Assembly: GCF_037963835.1 (NCBI RefSeq)
Contig: NZ_CP150145.1
Span: forward strand, 2,356,001 to 2,420,000
DNA length: 64,000 nt
Direction of reading: 5' to 3'
From: Paenibacillus sp. FSL H8-0332
GTDB taxonomy: Bacteria > Bacillota > Bacilli > Paenibacillales > Paenibacillaceae
Position numbers and translations under genes: made by a program. Positions 37,957 through 46,948 of the stretch are shown piece after piece. How positions within the stretch are numbered: position 1 is the stretch's first letter; every line of letters starts with the position of its first letter. A model generated the notes under the pieces. It saw only the letters and a list, made by a program, of their open reading frames with translations, made no database searches and was not told the DNA's origin.

Positions 37957-39939
37957 ATGTTTCGTGAAGAGAATGGCAGACTAATCAGAGAATATGACCA
38001 TGAGAGAGTCTGGATAGAGCCTTGGGGAGAGCATTCGCTGCGTGTCCGGGCTTCCTATGCGGAGATTACCGATGAACAGTGGGCGCTTCTGCCAGCTGTG
38101 CAGACGCTGAGTCATATATCGATTACCCCAGAACGCGCGACGATCGTGAACGGGAATATCCGGGCGGAAATGACGGACAAGGGGCAGATCTTCTTTTATA
38201 ACCAGCATGGCAAGCTGCTCCTTAACGAGACGGAGGATACCTATCAGTTAAAATACGGGGGCAGAGAGCTAAGCGCCATCCCCGGCAGCAGTGACTTCTC
38301 CGTGAAGCTCCGGCTGGAAGCGGACCCGCAAGAGAAGCTATACGGCATGGGCCAGTATCAGCACTCCTTCCTGAATCTGAAGGGCTGCTCGCTGGAGCTG
38401 ACCCACCGCAACAGCCAGATCAGTATTCCGTTCGTGCTGTCCAGCGCCGGTTACGGGTTCCTGTGGCATAATCCGGCGATCGGACAAGCGCATTTCAGTC
38501 TGAATGTGACCGAATGGACAGCCCCGTCAACCAAGCAGCTGGATTATTGGATCACCGCCGGTGACTCGCCTGCCGAGATCGAGGAGGCTTATGCCAAGGC
38601 TACGGGAACCGTGCCGATGATGCCGGATTATGGCATGGGGTTCTGGCAATGCAAGCTCCGCTACCGTACGCAGGAGGAATTGCTGGAGGTGGCAAGGGAG
38701 CATAAACGGCGGGGGCTGCCGATCGACGTCATCGTCATTGATTTCTTCCACTGGACGAATCAGGGCGACTGGCGGTTTGACCCGGAATATTGGCCCGATC
38801 CCGAGGCGATGGTGCAGGAGCTGCAGGAGCTGGGCATTGAGCTGATGGTCTCGGTCTGGCCGACTGTCCAGACGGAGAGCGAGAATTATAAGGAGATGCT
38901 GGAAAAAGGGTATCTGCTGCGCTCGGACCGCGGGGTGCGGACGCAATTCCAGTTCCTCGGCCAGAATGCGATCTTCGATGCGACGAATCCGGAGGCCCGT
39001 AAGTTCCTGTGGGGACTGATTAAGCAGAATTATTATGACAAAGGAATCAAGGTCTTCTGGCTCGATGAGGCGGAGCCGGAGCTGACGGTCTATGACCATG
39101 ATATCTACCGTTATCATATAGGCTCCAGTAAGCAGATCGGCAATATCTATCCGATGAAATACAGCCAGACCTTCTATGACGGCATGGCCGCTGAAGGCCA
39201 GGAGAATATTATCAATCTGGTCCGTACCGCCTGGGCGGGCAGCCAGCGCTACGGGGCGCTTGTATGGTCTGGAGACATTCACTCCAGCTTCAAGGTGCTC
39301 AGCATTCAGGTGCGGGCCGGGCTGAATATGGCCGTGGCCGGGATTCCATGGTGGACCACCGATATCGGCGGCTTCCACGGCGGCAATCCGGCAGATGCCT
39401 CCTTCCGGGAGCTGATGGTCCGCTGGTTCCAGTATGGCGCGTTCTCTCCGGTGTTCAGGCTGCATGGGGACCGTTCACCTTTTGTTCAGCCCACCGGAAC
39501 GCAGGGTGGGGGCGTATGCGGAAGCGGCTCGGATAATGAGGTGTGGAGCTACGGCGAAGAGGCGTATACCATCTTCAAGGAGTTCATGCAGATGCGGGAG
39601 CGGCTGAAGCCGTATATCCGCGGGCTGATGGAGGCTGCACATGAGAAGGGCACGCCGCCTATGCGTCCATTGTTCTATGATTTCCCTCAGGACCCGGCGG
39701 CCTGGGATATCGAGGACCAGTATATGTTCGGTCCCGACCTGTTGGTCGCCCCGGTGCTGGCCGAGGGTGAACGGGCGCGCAAGGTGTACCTGCCGTCCGG
39801 CTCAGAGTGGACCCATGTCTATACCGGCACAGCCTATGCCGGCGGACAGACTATTATGGTCGACGCACCGCTTACGCAGATTCCGCTGTTTGTGCGGGAC
39901 GGTGCCGTGCTGCCGGTGCTTGGCGGGGCTGAGGGGTAA
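37957..39939 (+). CDS. GH31 alpha-xylosidase
   Basis: 660 residues, no signal peptide. N-terminal beta domain, then a GH31 barrel with IDFFHWTNQGDWRFDPEYWPDP (family hallmark), nucleophile Asp 370 in FWLDEAEPE and acid/base Asp 440 in WSGDIHSSF. The length and hallmark resemble XylS/YicI-like alpha-xylosidases, which remove alpha-xylose from xyloglucan oligosaccharides. GGAGGG precedes ATG 37957. Divergent AraC gene upstream. A second, longer GH31 at 15027 probably has a different substrate position. Confidence 0.9.
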   Translation: MFREENGRLIREYDHERVWIEPWGEHSLRVRASYAEITDEQWALLPAVQTLSHISITPERATIVNGNIRAEMTDKGQIFFYNQHGKLLLNETEDTYQLKYGGRELSAIPGSSDFSVKLRLEADPQEKLYGMGQYQHSFLNLKGCSLELTHRNSQISIPFVLSSAGYGFLWHNPAIGQAHFSLNVTEWTAPSTKQLDYWITAGDSPAEIEEAYAKATGTVPMMPDYGMGFWQCKLRYRTQEELLEVAREHKRRGLPIDVIVIDFFHWTNQGDWRFDPEYWPDPEAMVQELQELGIELMVSVWPTVQTESENYKEMLEKGYLLRSDRGVRTQFQFLGQNAIFDATNPEARKFLWGLIKQNYYDKGIKVFWLDEAEPELTVYDHDIYRYHIGSSKQIGNIYPMKYSQTFYDGMAAEGQENIINLVRTAWAGSQRYGALVWSGDIHSSFKVLSIQVRAGLNMAVAGIPWWTTDIGGFHGGNPADASFRELMVRWFQYGAFSPVFRLHGDRSPFVQPTGTQGGGVCGSGSDNEVWSYGEEAYTIFKEFMQMRERLKPYIRGLMEAAHEKGTPPMRPLFYDFPQDPAAWDIEDQYMFGPDLLVAPVLAEGERARKVYLPSGSEWTHVYTGTAYAGGQTIMVDAPLTQIPLFVRDGAVLPVLGGAEG

Positions 39940-39990
39940 GGCTATTGAATATGGCTATACTCCTGATTGCTCACAACTGTATAAGTTAAA

Positions 39991-40031
39991 CAGAGCAGCG
40001 ATTCTCCTGATAGTGGAGGATCGCTGCTCTG
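39991..40031 (+). terminator. Long hairpin after GH31 gene
   Basis: CAGAGCAGCGATTCTCC and GGAGGATCGCTGCTCTG pair almost perfectly (one mismatch, 7-base loop), 51 bases after the GH31 stop. No T-tract, so termination strength is uncertain. Confidence 0.55.
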
Positions 40032-40042
40032 CTATGTGAACT

Positions 40043-40120
40043 GAATGTAAGCGAAAAACCGAACACGTTGGGCGGCGTGGGGCGTGAGAGCGGAATGTAA
40101 TCAAAAAACCGATTACATTG
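40043..40120. repeat. GAATGTAA repeat, two units 50 bp apart
   Basis: GAATGTAAGCGAAAAACCGA (40043) and GAATGTAATCAAAAAACCGA (40093). The second is a perfect hairpin, AATGTAATC...GATTACATT. Between them lies GGCGGCGTGGGGCGTG, recalling the 23711 repeats, where the first motif also recurs. Part of the 732-bp gene-free stretch 39940-40671. Confidence 0.7.
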
Positions 40121-40338
40121 AGCTGGTCTGAAGGTGCTTAGCGCGAAGTAGAGTGCCATAACGGCTAAAGAAGTCCTATATAGCCTTGGCAAGGGTTTTA
40201 CCATGCCTCTAACTAGGATTAGTTGGAAATCCTCCACTTATAAAGGAACGTAGGAGCGATAGCCAGAGAGCAGATGGAAAAACAGCACTTAATCTTCTAC
40301 GGAACAGTCAAAGTGGAGGAAACCCGTGAATTTAAATG

Positions 40339-40440
40339 ACGTTTATCCAACTATTTCCTTCAGATGCTGCGAATGATCACAATTAAGATACGTTTTTCCA
40401 ACTATATAGATTGAACTAAAAACTTAAGTTAAGAGAAAAG
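40339..40440. repeat. Pair of units 51 bp apart (ACGTTTNTCCAACTAT)
   Basis: ACGTTTATCCAACTAT at 40339 and ACGTTTTTCCAACTAT at 40390, exactly 51 bp apart. No coding potential seen. Confidence 0.6.
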
Positions 40441-40640
40441 TGGCGGAGGGGAATTTTGGAACTGGAGGAGCGGTAGCGACCGCCTGATAGCTTTCCGCAG
40501 GAAAGCTACCCTCGTAAGCATCAGCATAAGCATCAGCAGTCTGCGGATTTCAACCGTTAAAATGGGATAAATCAAGAAATTTGCAGAAGGGCAGCGGCCG
40601 GAAGTCCAAAACTTCTCTGGAGTCACGGCAATCCCAAAAC
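40440..40640 (+). other. Candidate structured intergenic element (possible ncRNA or dispersed repeat)
   Basis: Contains stem-loops GCGGT-AGCG-ACCGC (40470-40483) and a perfect 9-bp TAGCTTTCC-GCA-GGAAAGCTA (40488-40508), a tandem 12-mer (TAAGCATCAGCA twice), a small GAAGT-CCAAA-ACTTC hairpin (40601-40615) and distant GGGAT/ATCCC pairing. Its 3' part recurs at 12406 (21 of 21 bases) and 54310 (16 exact, then gapless similarity). Strand is unknown; it is given as + because the partial copies read that way after plus-strand stops. Confidence 0.5.
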
Positions 40641-40671
40641 ATAAAAACCATAAGTTCAATTTATATAATTA

Positions 40672-41445
40672 TTAATGTTGCTTGGAAGCCAGCCGCTCCC
40701 GGTAGGCGCGGGGGGAGAAGCCGGTCAGCTGGCGGAACTGGCGGCAGAAATGCTCGACATTGGCATAGCCGCAGAGAGCGGCGATCTCGGCGATTTTGTG
40801 CTGGCCGAAGCCCAGCTTCTCCTTGGCCAGCCGAATCCGGCATTGAATGACATCCTCCATGCAGGAGATGCCGAAGGCGGATTTGTAGATGGTCTGAAGG
40901 TAGCCGGTGCTGATGTGCAGATATCCGGCCATCGAGGATACGGTCCAAGGGTGGCCGGGATTGCTGTACAACGTCTTGCGCAGCTCCAGCAGATTATAAT
41001 ACTGCGGCGTCAGCTTGTCCTGGGACGCTTCGGACAGCTTGTTGAACAAGAGACGGAACAGGTAATCAATGGACAGCTCCCGGTAATCGTTCTGGAACGA
41101 GTTCTCCAGCGTCAGCAGCTGGAACAGCTGATGGCAGTATCCGGGGTCGGGCAGGGAGAACGGGCTGCCCAGCGGCAGGACGCTTTCGGTGATATACGAT
41201 TCATCCGCATCGAAACGGACCCAGTCGTTGACATACCTCCGGGAGCAGGCGCGGTAATAGATGTTGTGCCCTGGAGGATACAAGGCAACAGAGTGAGCGG
41301 GATATTCCTTCAATTCACCGTCCACTTCAAACACCGCCGGGGTCTGGGTCAGAACAAGAAGCCAGGCGTCCAGTCCTTCGGGGATACTGTAGACGAAATT
41401 GGCCGGATGTGCGGCATCGTATTCCACGTAGTGAATTGTGGGCAT
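40672..41445 (-). CDS. AraC-family regulator
   Basis: 257 residues. The N-terminal half is an AraC-binding-like sugar domain (AWLLVLTQTPAVFEVDGE, YPPGHNIYYRA); the C-terminal half is the two-HTH domain (ISTGYLQTIYKSAFG, ANVEHFCRQFRQLTGFSPRAYRE). Good AAAGGAG before ATG 41445. Divergent from the GH43 gene at 41617, its probable target. Of a different N-terminal type from the three cupin regulators nearby. Confidence 0.9.
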   Translation of the reverse strand: MPTIHYVEYDAAHPANFVYSIPEGLDAWLLVLTQTPAVFEVDGELKEYPAHSVALYPPGHNIYYRACSRRYVNDWVRFDADESYITESVLPLGSPFSLPDPGYCHQLFQLLTLENSFQNDYRELSIDYLFRLLFNKLSEASQDKLTPQYYNLLELRKTLYSNPGHPWTVSSMAGYLHISTGYLQTIYKSAFGISCMEDVIQCRIRLAKEKLGFGQHKIAEIAALCGYANVEHFCRQFRQLTGFSPRAYRERLASKQH

Positions 41446-41493
41446 GGGCTTCTCCTTTCTGCGGATAGATCAATTAATGGTCAGTAAATATCA

Positions 41494-41522
41494 TTGTTAG
41501 AATTTCGGTGAATCTCTATAAT
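41494..41522 (+). promoter_or_regulatory. Sigma-A-type promoter of GH43 gene
   Basis: TTGTTA (41494-41499), a 17-bp spacer and consensus TATAAT (41517-41522), 94 bases before the GH43 start in the divergent region. Confidence 0.65.
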
Positions 41523-41616
41523 TTGTAGTGGATATAAGAGTGAATTCGAAGGTTAACTGAACAGTGCGTGATTATTGTTATTAGTAATTATCAATAGGAA
41601 GGAAGGTTATGAATCC

Positions 41617-43431
41617 ATGATACCACAACAAAACGAGGATCGGAAAGATATCCTTTGCTATACAAGACTGCCGCAGGAGGATATCGTGTATGCATCGAAG
41701 CTGGCTTATAGTATGCACCTGGCTTACAAGACGGAGAGGGGCCAGTATCAGGCATTGAATCATAACTCGGGTGTCCTGTTCGCCAAGGCGACACAGAATG
41801 AGGATGGGACGCTCCGGGCCAAAAGCTTGAAGAAGCCGTATCTCTTCTACTTGGCTGACGGAAATTTCGGCGTCATCGCCGTGCGCACCGAGGCTGACGG
41901 GGAAGTAGATGAACAAAGCAAGGGGAAGGTGCTGCTGTTCTCCTCTGCCGATCTGCTGCAATACAGTGAGATTGGACTGCTGGAGCTTAAGGCAGACACT
42001 CATGTAAGCGATGTCTCCTGCACCTATGACCCGGAGCGGAACGGTTACCTTATCCAATGGATAGACGGTCAGGGGCAGGGCTATGAGAATTTCACTACCG
42101 ACATCATGAGCCTTACGAATGTCTCGGAACCGGTGGAAGCGGAGCCGTTCACGCTGGAAGCGGTGCAGGCTGAGATCGAGGGAATCCAGCCGCGTAATAG
42201 GATCTCTGTCTCCGCTGAGATAGCCCGCAGACTCTTCTGCAAGCTTACGGTACCGGAGAACATTGCTGTCGTAGTACCGGACCGTATGAATGCGGCATCG
42301 GTGGAGGATGTGAAGGCGGTGCGGGCAACAGCCTTATACAGTGACGGAACGCAGGCTGCCAAAAGAGTCCATTGGAACACGGATGCCATCAGATGGGACA
42401 AGGCCGGAACCTACAGCATCTCCGGGAAGATCCATCAGGATCACTTTCCATTCCCGGTTGCACTTAATCGTGCGGACCCTTGCATTGCAGAGTGGAAGGG
42501 AAAATATTATTTCATTGCCACTAATGATGCGGATAAGGAGCATACGTTGTATATAAGGGAAGCCGATACGATTCCCGGGCTGGTGACAGCCGAGGAAGCC
42601 CTGATCCTCGATTCCTCCACGTATGAAGAGATTGGCGGCCTGCTGTGGGCGCCGGAACTCCATATCATTGAAGACGAGCTGTATATTTTCCATGCCGCAA
42701 CACCCGGCGAGTTCTTCCAAGAGGAATCACATGTGATGAAGCTGAATTCGGGCGGGAATCCCATGAATGCTGCGGACTGGTCCAGGCCCCGCCGGGTAGT
42801 GAAGAAGGACGGCAGCTATCTGTGCGAAGCAGGCAAAACAATCTCGCTGGATATGACCGTCATCCGCTGGAACGGCAAACTCTATGCGGCATGGTCGGAG
42901 CGCCAATTTCTGCCGGTGGATCTGGGAGCCTGGGTCTATATCGCTACGATTGACCCGCAGGAGCCTTGGAAGCTGACCAGTGATCCGGTGCTGCTGACCC
43001 GCCCGGATTACGGCTGGGCCAATAACCATACGTTCGTGGATGAAGGCCCGTTTGCCCTCTATTCAGAGGATAAGCTGTACGTGACCTTTGCCAGCGCAGC
43101 GGTGGATGCTACTTATGTGGTCGGTCTGCTGACCGCAGACAAGGGGGCAGATTTGCTGGATATCCAGAGCTGGACCAAGGGCAATTATCCGCTGCTGACC
43201 TCCAGAAGCGTGCCGGGAGAATACGGGCCGGGCCATAATTCCTATGTGACGGACGAGGACGGGGTGATCTGGAACGCCTACCATGCCAGACCGGGAATCG
43301 AGGGACCGCGAAGCTCCGGCCTGCGCCGCGTGCATTTTGACATTGACGGTGCCCCGGTTCTGGATCTCACGGAAGAGAAGGACCTGAATCCGGGCCTGAA
43401 GCAGGTATCCATGGAAGTCATCGTAGGCTAG
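41617..43431 (+). CDS. GH43 family glycosidase with Ig-like domain (paralogue of 10585)
   Basis: 604 residues with the same plan as the enzyme at 10585: partial N-terminal propeller (NHNSGVLFAKATQNEDG), Ig-like domain (VRATALYSDGTQAAKRVHWN), then GH43 propeller with Asp in NRADPCIAEWKG, Asp in SLDMTVIRW and Glu in VDEGPFALY; GPGHNSYV near the end. No signal peptide. ATG 41617 follows AAGGAAGG. Moderate divergence from the paralogue suggests an old duplication with a changed linkage preference. Stands alone, flanked by an AraC gene and a terminator. Confidence 0.88.
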   Translation: MIPQQNEDRKDILCYTRLPQEDIVYASKLAYSMHLAYKTERGQYQALNHNSGVLFAKATQNEDGTLRAKSLKKPYLFYLADGNFGVIAVRTEADGEVDEQSKGKVLLFSSADLLQYSEIGLLELKADTHVSDVSCTYDPERNGYLIQWIDGQGQGYENFTTDIMSLTNVSEPVEAEPFTLEAVQAEIEGIQPRNRISVSAEIARRLFCKLTVPENIAVVVPDRMNAASVEDVKAVRATALYSDGTQAAKRVHWNTDAIRWDKAGTYSISGKIHQDHFPFPVALNRADPCIAEWKGKYYFIATNDADKEHTLYIREADTIPGLVTAEEALILDSSTYEEIGGLLWAPELHIIEDELYIFHAATPGEFFQEESHVMKLNSGGNPMNAADWSRPRRVVKKDGSYLCEAGKTISLDMTVIRWNGKLYAAWSERQFLPVDLGAWVYIATIDPQEPWKLTSDPVLLTRPDYGWANNHTFVDEGPFALYSEDKLYVTFASAAVDATYVVGLLTADKGADLLDIQSWTKGNYPLLTSRSVPGEYGPGHNSYVTDEDGVIWNAYHARPGIEGPRSSGLRRVHFDIDGAPVLDLTEEKDLNPGLKQVSMEVIVG

Positions 43432-43470
43432 ACGCCTGGCCCGCCTAACTCTATAATATTCCTTATCATC

Positions 43471-43515
43471 AGGGAATCCTTGACCGTTTACTTAGGCCGG
43501 GGATTCCCTTTGTTT
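43471..43515 (+). terminator. Terminator after GH43 gene
   Basis: AGGGAATCC (43471-43479) and GGATTCCCT (43501-43509) form a perfect stem followed by TTGTTT. It ends only 30 bases before the next start, so the regulator promoter may lie in the loop region or be fed by read-through. Confidence 0.65.
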
Positions 43516-43545
43516 CACGATCTTACCGGAGGAGTGGATGCCGAA

Positions 43546-45111
43546 GTGTACGGGATCATTATTGTCGATGATGAGCTGTTTGTCCGCAAGGGCCTGATCG
43601 GAATGATTGACTGGGCGGGCAGCGGGTTCCAGATTGTGGATGAGGCGGACAACGGGGAGGATGCGCTGGAGCTGATCCGGGCCAAGCGGCCGCAGCTGGT
43701 GATCACCGATATCCGCATGCCGGTCCTGGATGGCATCGGGCTGATTGAGGCGGTGACGGAGGAGCAGCTTGGAACGGAATTTATCATTATCAGCGGATAT
43801 AACGATTTCCGGTATGCCCAGCAGGCGGTCCGGTATGGCGTGCTGGACTATGTGCTGAAGCCGATTAATGAGCATGAAATCGTGAAAGCGCTTCATAAGT
43901 TCCGCGATAAATTCACTGCGCGCAAGCAGCTTCAGGACCGGCTGAGCATTCATGAGGGAGAGAAGCGGGTGGAGGCCTTGATCCGGGGAGAAGCGGCGGA
44001 GGGGGCGCTTGATGCCTGGGAGCAGCAATGGATAGAGGCGGGAGCCCGCCGGTTCACCTATGTGCTGCTGGAGGTGAACAATGTGTTCCCTTGGAGCGGG
44101 CAGGCCATGCCCGGGAAGGCGGAGCTGAAGGAGGCGATCCGGCAGGCGGTGCAGCAGCTCACAGCAGAGGCGCCTATTATCTATGAGCACCGGAGGTTCT
44201 TCGGCTTCATTGTGCCTGAGCATTATCTGGCGAAGCATTCAGGGGAGCTGCGCAGCTTCGTGGCGGACTGTCTAAGTAAGCTCTACCAGCATTATCCCTT
44301 GCAGGTTCAGGCGTATGCGGGCAGGCCGGTAACCACACTTCAGGACCTGAAGCATTCGTATACCTCGGCCAAGGAGACTGTGGAGTACAAATATGTCCGT
44401 CCTGCCCAGCCGATTCTGCTGTCCTCTGATATTGCCGGTCTGTCCCTGAACTATATTCATGCAAGCAGTGAGGTGTTTCAGGCGCTGATTGAAGCGATTG
44501 AGGAGAATAAGCAGGCGGAGATGATGGACGCGATCGGCAAGCTGTTCACAGAATTTCAGGAGAAGCTGGTCTCCCGGGAGGCGATAAAGGCTGTTGCCAT
44601 TCAATGCGTCCATAGTGTGCTGCATACCATACGGAGCATGGAAGGGGATGAGAAGCAGCTGGAGAGCCTTGTCCCGATGATGAACTGGCCGGATCATAAC
44701 ATCACCCTGGCGGAGCTGAGGGCCTTGTTCGAAGCCTTTGCACTGGAGGCGGCGAAGCGGATTCAAGAGCTGTACCAGAACTACGGCAGCAGCGGATTGT
44801 ACCGGATCAAGTGCTATGTGGACCGGAACTTCCATGAGAACCTGAACCTGAAGCAGATCGCGGGCCAGTTCTATATGAATTCAGCCTATCTAGGCCAGGT
44901 GTTCAAGAAGAATTACGGCATGTACTTCAATGATTATCTGCTCCAGCTGCGTGTCACTGAGGCCAAGAAGCTGCTGCGGCAGACGGATCTGCGGATCTAT
45001 GAAATCGCCGAGCAGGTCGGATTCAAGAACGCCGATTATTTCGTCACCCAGTTCGAGAAGCTGGAGCAGAGAACGCCTACAGAATATAGAAACCGGACGG
45101 GCAACCGTTAA
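43546..45111 (+). CDS. Response regulator, YesN type
   Basis: 521 residues. Receiver with IIVDDELF, Asp 55 in VITDIRMPVLDG and Lys in YVLKPINEHE; C-terminal AraC domain (MNSAYLGQVFKKNYG, ending TPTEYRNRTGNR). The frame is open from 43480, but GTG 43546 begins exactly at the receiver and has GGAGGAG 11 bases upstream. It precedes its kinase by 19 bases, the reverse of the order at 3932-7334. Adjacent to importer C, whose binding-protein gene is broken. Confidence 0.88.
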   Translation: MYGIIIVDDELFVRKGLIGMIDWAGSGFQIVDEADNGEDALELIRAKRPQLVITDIRMPVLDGIGLIEAVTEEQLGTEFIIISGYNDFRYAQQAVRYGVLDYVLKPINEHEIVKALHKFRDKFTARKQLQDRLSIHEGEKRVEALIRGEAAEGALDAWEQQWIEAGARRFTYVLLEVNNVFPWSGQAMPGKAELKEAIRQAVQQLTAEAPIIYEHRRFFGFIVPEHYLAKHSGELRSFVADCLSKLYQHYPLQVQAYAGRPVTTLQDLKHSYTSAKETVEYKYVRPAQPILLSSDIAGLSLNYIHASSEVFQALIEAIEENKQAEMMDAIGKLFTEFQEKLVSREAIKAVAIQCVHSVLHTIRSMEGDEKQLESLVPMMNWPDHNITLAELRALFEAFALEAAKRIQELYQNYGSSGLYRIKCYVDRNFHENLNLKQIAGQFYMNSAYLGQVFKKNYGMYFNDYLLQLRVTEAKKLLRQTDLRIYEIAEQVGFKNADYFVTQFEKLEQRTPTEYRNRTGNR

Positions 45112-45130
45112 TGCCAGGAGGGGGCGCTGC

Positions 45131-46873
45131 ATGAAGCTGCTGAATAATATCCGGCTCAGGAATAAAATGTTCCTCGTCTATTTCCTCGGGGTCATCGCTC
45201 CGATTATTCTCACGAATGTGATCTTCTACAACACGATTACCGGAAATGTGAAGGCACAGCGGATCAAGGACATCGATCTGGCGGTGGAACAGATTAAGAA
45301 TGAGTTCCGGCTGGTGGTGGATCAGGCCGTGGGCTTGTCCTCTTTTTTCTATGCGGATTACAAGACCAATGAGGTGCTGGACCGTAACTTCACACAGACC
45401 GAAGACTATGTCGAGGCTTACGACCTCTATCTCAGGTCCACCCTGAACAACTATTCCCCGTTCTCTTCCTCGCTGCAAAACAAAACCATCTATGTGGATA
45501 ACCCCACGCTGCTGAATTCTGGGAATATCGGGATCCTGTCCGGGGAGGTCCGGGAGAGTATCTGGTATAAAGAGTGGATGCAGGAGGCCTCCTCCCAGCC
45601 GATGTTCGTCCGCACCCAGGATGCAGGCGGCCGGTTCCAGTCGTTCTCGCTGCTGCGGCGGATGGATTATTTCGCGGACCGGATGGTCAAGGAGAAGCTG
45701 GTGAAGATTGATTTTAAGACGATTGATCTGATGGAGGTCTTCGCCAATCTGAACGTACAGGGGGATGTGTATCTGCTGGGGCCGGAGGGCCGGATTGAAT
45801 ATACGACTAACCGGGCCATAGACTGGCAGGGGAAGGACCGGCAGCTGTATGCCTCCCTGAAACAGGAGCATATCATTAATTTCGAGAAGGAATACGGCAG
45901 TATCAGCTATCTGTCCGGCTGGCGGATTGTCGGCACAGTGAATGAGAAGGAGATCATCAAGGAGGTGCTGAAATCCCGCTATTTCATCCTCTGGTCGGCC
46001 TGTCTAATGATGATTGTCCCCACCGTTATTATTCTGATCATTACCCGTTCGATCAACCTCCGGATTATTGAGATTCTGAAGCATATGAAAAAAGTGAAGA
46101 CGCAGCAGTTCCAGACGATCATGCACGGGGAATCTCGCGATGAGATTGGCCAGCTGACCCTGGAGTTCAACAGTATGATTATGCAGATTAAGGCCCTGAT
46201 TAACGATGTGTATCTAACGGAGATTCAGAAGAAGTCGCTGGAGCTGGAGCGGCGGAAGGCGCAGCTTAATGCTCTGCAGAGCCAGATTAACCCGCACTTC
46301 CTGTTCAATGCGCTGGAGACGATTCGGATGCGGAGCCTGCTGAAGCAGGAGAACGAGACGGCCAAAATCATCCAGAGCATGGCGATGATCCTGCGCAGCT
46401 CGCTGACCTGGAATAAGGAGTGGGTGAGCGTGGAGGAGGAGCTGGGCTTCATTCTCTGTTTTCTGGATATCCAGAAATACCGGTTCGAGGATAAGCTGAG
46501 CTATCATATCGATGTGCAGCCTGAGGCCTACGCCTGCGTTGTCCCCAAAATGGTGTTTCTGCCCTTCGTGGAGAACGCCAGTATTCATGGCATCGAGCCG
46601 CTCAAAAAAGGCGGAAGCATTGAGATCCGCATCAGCATGGAGGGGGATGAGGTGGTCTTCCAAGTGGCGGACAACGGGATTGGCATGAGCAGTGAGCAGG
46701 TTGACACTCTGTACGGATACCTCGACATGGAAGGGATTATCGGCGAGCGTATCGGAATACAGAATGTTATCTACAGAGTAACCATGCTATATGGCAGGCG
46801 CGCAATCTTCCAGGTGGACAGCAGACCGGGGGAAGGGACACGGATTGAGCTGAGAATTCCAGTTAATCCATAG
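45131..46873 (+). CDS. Sensor histidine kinase, YesM type
   Basis: 580 residues. First helix about 14-34, extracellular sensor part, second helix about 283-303, HAMP, phospho-acceptor His in QINPHFLFNALETIRM, ATPase motifs VENASIHGIEP and VADNGIGMS. ATG 45131 follows GGAGGGGGC; the long frame from 44930 overlaps the regulator and is not used. Pairs with the regulator immediately upstream. Confidence 0.93.
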   Translation: MKLLNNIRLRNKMFLVYFLGVIAPIILTNVIFYNTITGNVKAQRIKDIDLAVEQIKNEFRLVVDQAVGLSSFFYADYKTNEVLDRNFTQTEDYVEAYDLYLRSTLNNYSPFSSSLQNKTIYVDNPTLLNSGNIGILSGEVRESIWYKEWMQEASSQPMFVRTQDAGGRFQSFSLLRRMDYFADRMVKEKLVKIDFKTIDLMEVFANLNVQGDVYLLGPEGRIEYTTNRAIDWQGKDRQLYASLKQEHIINFEKEYGSISYLSGWRIVGTVNEKEIIKEVLKSRYFILWSACLMMIVPTVIILIITRSINLRIIEILKHMKKVKTQQFQTIMHGESRDEIGQLTLEFNSMIMQIKALINDVYLTEIQKKSLELERRKAQLNALQSQINPHFLFNALETIRMRSLLKQENETAKIIQSMAMILRSSLTWNKEWVSVEEELGFILCFLDIQKYRFEDKLSYHIDVQPEAYACVVPKMVFLPFVENASIHGIEPLKKGGSIEIRISMEGDEVVFQVADNGIGMSSEQVDTLYGYLDMEGIIGERIGIQNVIYRVTMLYGRRAIFQVDSRPGEGTRIELRIPVNP

Positions 46874-46948
46874 TTTTCAAAGGAGAAGCCATAATTTCAC
46901 GGGTAACGGAGGAATGAAAACGCTTTTATACTAAAGGAGCACTAAACC

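Noticed and set aside
40429..40659. 76-codon minus-strand frame in the gene-free stretch
   Set aside because: It overlaps strong hairpins and a dispersed motif, has no ribosome site and no similarity I recognise.
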